Below are positions 58,188-64,000 of a DNA stretch of 64,000 nt, in pieces; the first letter of the stretch is position 1; each line of letters opens with the position of its first letter. The DNA comes from Lepus europaeus (lineage: Eukaryota; Chordata; Mammalia; Lagomorpha; Leporidae): contig NC_084837.1 of the NCBI RefSeq assembly GCF_033115175.1, positions 24,692,266 to 24,756,265 on the forward strand, given 5' to 3'. The notes beneath the pieces are model-generated. The model did no database searches. It was given only the letters and a program-made list of their open reading frames with translations, and was not told where the DNA came from. The position numbers and the translations under genes were made by a program.

Positions 58188-58453
58188 TGGCTGGCGCAGC
58201 GGCTCACTTGGCTAATCCTCCACCTGTGGCGCCGGCACCCTGGGTTCTAGTCCCGGTTGCTGCTCTTCCTGTCCAGCTCTCTGCTGTGGCCTGGGAGTGC
58301 AGTGGAGGATGGCCCAGGTGCTTGGGCCCTGCACCCGCATGGGAGACCAGGAGGAAGCACCTGGCTCCTGGTTTCGGTTTGGCACAGCGTGCTGGCCACA
58401 GCATGCCATCTGGAGCAGCCATTTGGGGGATGAACCAATAGAAAGGAAGACCT

Positions 58454-58487
<34 letters not shown>

Positions 58488-58539
58488 AACTCTGCCTGCA
58501 AAAAGAAAAAAAAAAAAAGAAAGAAAGAAAGAAAAAAAA
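58188..58539 (+). repeat. C-repeat SINE with (GAAA)n tail
   Basis: It has head 'tggctggcgcagcggctcac'. The perfect duplication 'aagacactgc' lies at 58178-58187 and 58540-58549. Confidence 0.94.
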
Positions 58540-58549
58540 AAGACACTGC

Positions 58550-58771
58550 GCGCACAATCGCATCCTATGTCAGAGTGACTGGGTTCAGGTCCCAGCTCCA
58601 TTCCCGATTCCAGCTTCCTACAGATGTGTACCTGGGAAGCAGCAGGTGATGGCTCAAGTTGCCGGATCCCTGCCACCCTCAAGAGAAACCTGGATTGAGT
58701 TTCCAATGCTCCTATATGGAATGCAGGCATCTTAAATGGAATCTAAACCTTTAGGACAAATGGCTGCCCCT
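58550..58771. repeat. Two fused, opposed C-repeat fragments
   Basis: A plus-oriented older fragment (to about 58708) joins a reversed head fragment ending 'ggacaaatggctgcccc'. The reading therefore changes strand within one block. Confidence 0.55.
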
Positions 58772-58791
58772 TAATACTTGCTTTCGAGGTT

Positions 58792-58816
58792 ATTTCTGTC
58801 TATTATAGACAGAAAT
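58792..58816. repeat. Perfect 11-bp inverted repeat, 3-base loop
   Basis: ATTTCTGTCTA, then TTA, then its exact reverse complement TAGACAGAAAT. Confidence 0.9.
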
Positions 58817-60098
58817 GTAGAGAAATGGCATATAATGGTACTGGGCTAATATTGTGGGTCTCTGCCCAGCTGCAATGTTCAGTGATATCAAGTTGGTAAC
58901 TTGAAATTGGCCATGGAAATCAGCAAACACTACAAATCAGGTTTTCTTTTTTCTGTTTGTGAGCTGGTTGCTAAACTTTCTATGCTAAATACACATGTTA
59001 TAGGAATATGTAATACAGAATATACAGCTATTTCTATATTAACATGTAAATACGTTAAGTGTGTGTGTTTAAGCAAAATAGCATGGCTGGCACTGTGTGT
59101 TTATTTCATTTTTCATATCTTTCCTCCCTTTCTCCTTTAATTTTCCTTCTCTTCTTTCCCTTCCTACACCCCCAAATATGATGTAATAGGTATGGGAGAT
59201 CTGCCAATAAGTGGAAGTCATTCTAATTCCCCTCTCTTTCCTCCTAAGCTTCTCCTGACTTGACGTTAAGCCTGCCCACACCAGATCTGAGACCGTGCAC
59301 ATCCACCTGCTCTGGCACTGCTTCCCCAGCACCAGACAATGAGCCTGCCACATGGTTGCCCTCAAAGGACCCCGCTCTACTGACTCCCCTGAGGGCTGGC
59401 AGGGACCATGCTGCAGCAGCGATACAGGCCACCCAGTGGCAGATTCTTGCTTCCGCTTCCCTCTGTTCTGATGCCCTTGTGCTCGGTTTTTCCAGAAAGC
59501 CAAAGCTGCAGTTAGAAATCATTGCTCTCCAGCACTGATGCTCTCCACAGACCGCTCCCAAGATTCACCGAAAAGGTTTTAGAGAATGTTCTAGGACATA
59601 CATGAGATTAAATAACCGTAAGAAGCTGGCAACAGCAGTAGACTGTTTTGCCAAGAAGCTTGCAAATCTGATGCCTGGAGGAAGGCTTTCGTTTGTCCCG
59701 GCTTCTGGAAGCTCTACCCATGCCTGCCTCCCTCTACCTCCCAGGCGTGTTCAGGAGCTTCCTCAGTTAGTGATTGCAGTTTTGAGAATCAGATACTCAT
59801 CCTATTCATCCATCTAATGACCTGGGTGGTTCATTTTACAACTACAAAGCCCTCTGTCCTGTGGCCTAATTCAGTTTTCTTTAATTTGCCTTTTAGTGGA
59901 GAACTCAAAGATTTACTTTTACCAGGTCTTGTCAGTGTTCTATTTAAATTATAGGTTACCATTTTGCCCTAATTCTAACAGTGGCACCTGAATCTTGAGT
60001 TGCAGTTGAGTACAGCTATAGTAAAGCTACAGTATTTATGTTTTTAGTAAACAAAGTCATTTATAGACCCTGAAATTTAAAGAGAACCATCTAAGGGA
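58817..60098. other. Intergenic, unassigned
   Basis: No gene, RNA or repeat recognised. Confidence 0.45.
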
Positions 60099-60407
60099 AT
60101 TTTTTTAATATAAAGATTTATTTATTTATTTATTTGAATGTTAGAGTTCCAGAGGAGAGAGAGAGATCAAGAGATCAGTCCCCAGATGGCTGCAACGACC
60201 AGGCCAAAATCCGCAGCCAGGAGCCTCATCTGGGTCTCCCACATGGATGGCAGTGGCCCAAACACTTGGGCCATCTTCTGCTGTGTTTCCCAACCCATTA
60301 ACAGGAACTGGATCAGAAGTGGAGCAGCTGGGACTCGAACTGGCACCCATATAGGATGCTGGCATCACAGGCAGAGGCTTTACCGGCTAAGCCACAGCAC
60401 CATCCCC
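60099..60407 (-). repeat. C-repeat SINE, reversed
   Basis: It runs from the T-rich '(attt)n' tail complement to 'aagccacagcaccatcccc'. 'aaggga' lies on both sides. Confidence 0.9.
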
Positions 60408-62096
60408 CAAGGGACTGTTCTGCATAAGACTTGTACCACAATCCCCACGGATCTTCCTAGTGCTCTTTGTGATCAGATGGAGCAGGGACCCGTGATCAGC
60501 TCTTTTGTTCATACAGTGAAGGATAACTCATCGAAGTACTCAGAGTGGTTCCTTCACATAACTGGAGTTACAGGGTGTGCAGTTCCAAGACAGGAACTTT
60601 CTTTTCAATGTCCTAGTCCCTTGGAAGTGTCTTTTAAAAATCAATTAAACACTTGTATCTTAAGACTTTACTGCCCAAGTCATCTGAAATAAGCTACGAA
60701 TTGGCATTAGCCCACACTCTTGGACAATGTGTTGCTTTTTAAAAGTGGTTCAGCACATGGCTCACGAGAGGCCCTCTGCAGGCTGATTTAATTGTCTAAC
60801 AGCCGCTGGTACTGTCCCAGCCGCAAACAGCGAGCCTTGTGCAGCTCTAGGGAAAACGAGTAAGAGGATCTGCCTCCTGGTTTCATCTGCCTGCAGGCCA
60901 CACATGTCTCTCTATATATTTAGATTTACTTCCATTTATTTACTTCTGTGGGCTCTAAAGCATGCCCTTCTATCTCTGCCTCCCTGACTCCTAATAGGCT
61001 TCTGAAATAGAAAATGTTTGTGTGTGTAAAAAAAAATAACAGAATGACTTCCACAAAGAGTTGGAAAGCAAGTTTGTAAGTTTAGAGGAGCGGCCTGGGT
61101 TGGGAGCGCTCTGAAGAACAGGGGTTGCAGGGTGGGCAGCCTAATAGGTTATGAGAACTTGCTGGGAGCAGCTGGCCCTGCCACACCAGGGTGTCATGGG
61201 TTACATCACATGAAATACATTAATACTGTATTACAGGAAACGGTGCCCAGTGTGGCATGGAGCTGAAATTAAAATGACAGATCAGTACGTTGTTTGTTCT
61301 GCTTGTTGTGGCCTACGTGAGGCTTATAGGGCACCACCTTTGGGAGTTTATGCTTCCCGTTCACTTTCTTCTGAGCAAAGCTATAAAGCCTGCCATCTTC
61401 TCTTATACTATGAAAAGTCAGTGACATTACCCTTTCAAAGTGTAAGATCTCTTCTACAAAATAGAATGGAATCAAACAACCTTCTAGCCAAAAGCACATC
61501 TCCAGAAGATCTGACTACCTCCTTAGCAACCCAGAATTCTGTGCTAACCCAGAATTTTTTTATGGCATTGCTGGAATTCCATACACTACCTCACAAATAC
61601 AGTATGTATCTAAAGTGCATCTCTTAGTCTGGACTTCCTTTCAGTGCTGCTCCATCTCCTAGTAGTTCTTCCTATTTTTTTTCCCCAGGGAGCAGGTGTA
61701 GAGCCATTTGCGCCATTTGCAGCCATTGTGGGCGTTCTGAAGTCTGTTATGCGTTAACTGAGTGATCTGTCTACTCACTCACATGTCTCAGGCTGGTGAA
61801 TTACTAGGAGTGCTCTTCCTCTTGAAATGCAACTGACAGAAACTCTGGAAGCTACTTTACAACCACTGGGGGAAAATGTCCTATGTGATTAGCACTTTCC
61901 TTTCCAAAGGAAACCTACTATTGAAACAGCAAATAGGCAGGGAAATATGAACTGAGCAGCAGGAGCCACAGGACCCACAAGAAAGCGACAATCTTCAGTG
62001 CTACAAGAATATCTCTTCTCCAAGAAGGTCTTACGAGCAAATGGAAGCTAGTTTTCTGTCTTTTTTTCCTATCTCCCCAGTTCTCCTAGGAATTAT
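60408..62096. other. Intergenic, unassigned, with a 125-codon open frame
   Basis: A plus-strand frame at 61250-61627 reads 125 codons outside any recognised repeat. It shows no familiar domain, and its codon content gives no sign of constraint. I regard it as a chance frame. Confidence 0.4.
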
Positions 62097-62530
62097 AGTC
62101 ACACGTTGCTTAATGATGGGGATCCATTCTGAGAAATCGTGGGTAGCTGGCTTCATCGTTGTGGGACCGTCCCTCAGTGCGTTAACGACACCTGGATGGT
62201 ATAGTCAGTCATTCAGGCCAGCCTGCTGTGCAATCAGGAGGTGTGGTGAACACGTGATGAACAGTGCCACTGCTGGTGCAACACGACAGACTGTTTTACA
62301 GTAAACTTCTTTTTGTAAGGGTAAAAGAGTATAAGAAATACATAAGGCAGTTACATAGTCATCAATGTCATTACCAAGTATTATGCACTGTACACAACTG
62401 TGTGTGCAGGTTTGCACCAGCATCACTCTAAGCACAAGCAGCATGTTGCACTACAGCGTGAGGATGGCTATGGTATCCTGAGGCAATAGGACATTTTCAG
62501 CTCCATTGTGATCTCATGTCATTACCCAGC
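62097..62530 (+). mobile_element. Internally deleted Tigger-like element
   Basis: The left end 'acacgttgcttaatgatggg' followed by 'tccattctgagaaatcgtgg', and the right portion 'ggcaataggacattttcagctcc', are the ends of the same Tigger family as 10237-13695. Here they enclose only about 350 bases. Confidence 0.6.
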
Positions 62531-62861
62531 CATCTTTATGTGAAGCCCGAGTGGATGCAGATGAATTTTAACAATGTGCTCAGAATCCCTGAGACCAGAG
62601 TCACAGGTCCCTTGGTTGGTTTATTTGTGAACATTGGCTGTCAGGTCCATCTCAAATCTCAAGGTATTGTCTAGGGCTTTCCTTCTTGCTCTCACAAAGG
62701 GCCCAGAGCTGGAACCAGAACCCAGGAGTCCAGGCACGTAGGGAGGAGTATTTTGCTTACTTATTGAAATGCTCTCTGGGCTCCCATCCGGTCAGTCTGA
62801 GCCTCAAGACAGAATCAGCTGGGGCCTTCAGGCCACAGTAGTTGGAAGAGAAGAGAAAGAA
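62531..62861. other. Intergenic, unassigned
   Basis: No feature recognised. Confidence 0.45.
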
Positions 62862-62869
62862 GGAAGAAG

Positions 62870-63190
62870 GGGGCTGGCGCTGTGGCATAGCAGGTAAGGC
62901 CACCGCCTGCAGTGCCGGCATCCCATATGGGCGCCAGTTCGAGTCCTGGCTGCTCTGCTTGTGATCCAGCTCTCTGCTCTGATCTGGGAGAGCAGTGGAG
63001 GATGGTCCAACTCCTTGGGCCCCTTCACCTGTGTGGGAGACTGGGAGGAGGCTCTTGGCTCCTGGCTTTGGGTCTGGGGATTCAGCAGATGGAAGACCTC
63101 TCTCTCTCTCTCTCTCTCTCTCTCTGCTTCTGCCTCTCTGTAATTCTGCCTTTCAAATAAATAAATCTTAAAAAAAAAAAAAAAAAAAAA
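62870..63190 (+). repeat. C-repeat SINE, young
   Basis: It has head 'ggggctggcgctgtggcata', a poly(A) tail and the perfect duplication 'ggaagaag' on both sides. Part of the middle is deleted. Confidence 0.93.
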
Positions 63191-63603
63191 GGAAGAAGGC
63201 TACAGAACCTGCCCACAGGAATTGCCCATCTTGATCCTGGATGGGAGGGCAGGGGCCCCAGCTACATAAAGTCTATGGGACAAATACTGGCACATCAGTG
63301 ACCCCCCAAGAGAATTAAAATCCAGATGCCTGAGATAAAGACTCACTCCCCTTTGGGGAAGCGCTTCAGTCTGCCAGCAATTCAGACCGGCCTCCTCTTT
63401 CAGCATCAACCTATGATGATAACCATAATCGAGACAATTGCCATTCGTGAGAAATGAAAGATTATTGCAGGATTTGTTAGCTGTTCCTCTGTGAAGTAAT
63501 TCTGGTGCCCCCTGGTGAAATGCAGGATCATTAAAATAACAAAATAAAAGCAGTTCCAAAAACAATCACGACATTCAAGCGTAAGATGTTTTCTGCAGCT
63601 TAC

Positions 63604-63741
63604 CAAGGGGGACAGCGATTCGAGCTGTGTTCAAAGGGGGCTTCTTTAACAAAAGCAGGAGCCTCACAGCCAATTTTGTATCGTTTGGGTTTAGAACAAA
63701 TTGTGCCATGACATCGTTCCTCAGAGAAGAACCCATCTTGC
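63604..63741 (-). other. Candidate unrecognised exon (46 codons, symmetric)
   Basis: On the minus strand a pyrimidine-rich acceptor ('cacccattctcccattcag') is followed by 138 bases and a good donor, CTTG|GTAAGC. The length is a multiple of three. Two frames are open: one is cysteine-rich ('DGFFSEERCHGTICSKPKRY...'), the other contains 'NPNDTKLAVRLLLLLKKPPL'. I recognise neither, and the two open frames show that openness alone is weak evidence. It could be a chance exon or a non-coding RNA exon. Confidence 0.2.
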
Positions 63742-64000
63742 CTGAATGGGAGAATGGGTGAAAAGTGATTTATGAGGTACTTTTGAAGAAAACACGCCTC
63801 CTGGGAAACAAATGGGAGGCGATCAATGAGCCAGCTGTAAACAGAGAATATTAAAAGGCAGGAGAGAAATCCAGACCAGCAGAGGCAGAAGCATGCACCT
63901 GAGATGGAAGGTGAAATCACCGAAGGACGAGCCCCCAATTCAGGTCCTGTGGTCTTTGGCCCTAACTCAGTCAGTCACGTCTCTCACTTTTTCCAACATA
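63742..64000. other. Window end, unassigned
   Basis: The frame of the candidate exon stays open upstream to about 63938, with no further landmark. Confidence 0.4.

Noticed and set aside
60138..60692. A 184-codon plus-strand frame
   Set aside because: Its first half is a reversed SINE and the rest has no recognisable domain or splice support.
61250..61627. A 125-codon plus-strand frame outside repeats
   Set aside because: No domain was recognised, there is no flanking splice or promoter evidence, and an antisense frame overlaps. It is probably chance.

Overview
The window is mammalian nuclear DNA, almost certainly from a lagomorph and most likely the European rabbit. The main evidence is about 45 copies or fragments of the lagomorph tRNA-derived C-repeat SINE (a ggggccggc-type head, a CT-rich middle and an aaataaataaatctt-type tail), and the 3' end of a rabbit-type L1 with a purine-rich 3' UTR. 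There are no bacterial-style operons. Nearly all open frames longer than 60 codons are chance frames or frames running through SINEs.

One protein-coding gene can be read with confidence: TMX1, thioredoxin-related transmembrane protein 1, on the minus strand. Its eight coding exons lie between 40512 (ATG) and 29316 (stop). All splice junctions are GT-AG, the phases agree, and the joined frame is 840 bases (279 residues plus stop). A CpG-rich promoter lies at about 39.9-40.8 kb with GC-box, ETS-like and NRF1-like motifs and a perfect E2F-like palindrome. A solo retroviral LTR in the same orientation as the gene lies just upstream (41047-41436). A SINE-poor stretch below the stop codon (about 26.3-29.3 kb) is probably a long 3' UTR and contains a small inverted-repeat transposon.

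Region by region: 1-7.3 kb is SINEs, a MER5-like fossil and unassigned sequence. 7.3-10.2 kb holds ancient L1 fragments. 10.2-13.7 kb is one long Tigger/pogo-like DNA transposon broken up by at least seven SINEs. 13.7-20.4 kb is SINEs and an MLT2-like LTR. 20.7-22.9 kb is a notable composite: a copy of an endogenous-retrovirus transcript that ends at its polyadenylation site, carries a poly(A) tail and is flanked by a target-site duplication, as if copied by L1 machinery; an L1 was later inserted inside it with its own 16-bp duplication. 23-26 kb is SINEs plus a MITE. 26-41 kb is TMX1. 41-64 kb is intergenic, with L1M, MaLR, L2, MIR and Tigger-derived fossils, many SINEs and long unassigned stretches. 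One spliceable open segment at 63604-63741 (minus) could be an unrecognised exon.

Repeat family names come from recognising consensus features by eye; no repeat library was run. Repeat boundaries are good to about 5-20 bases unless a target-site duplication is given.
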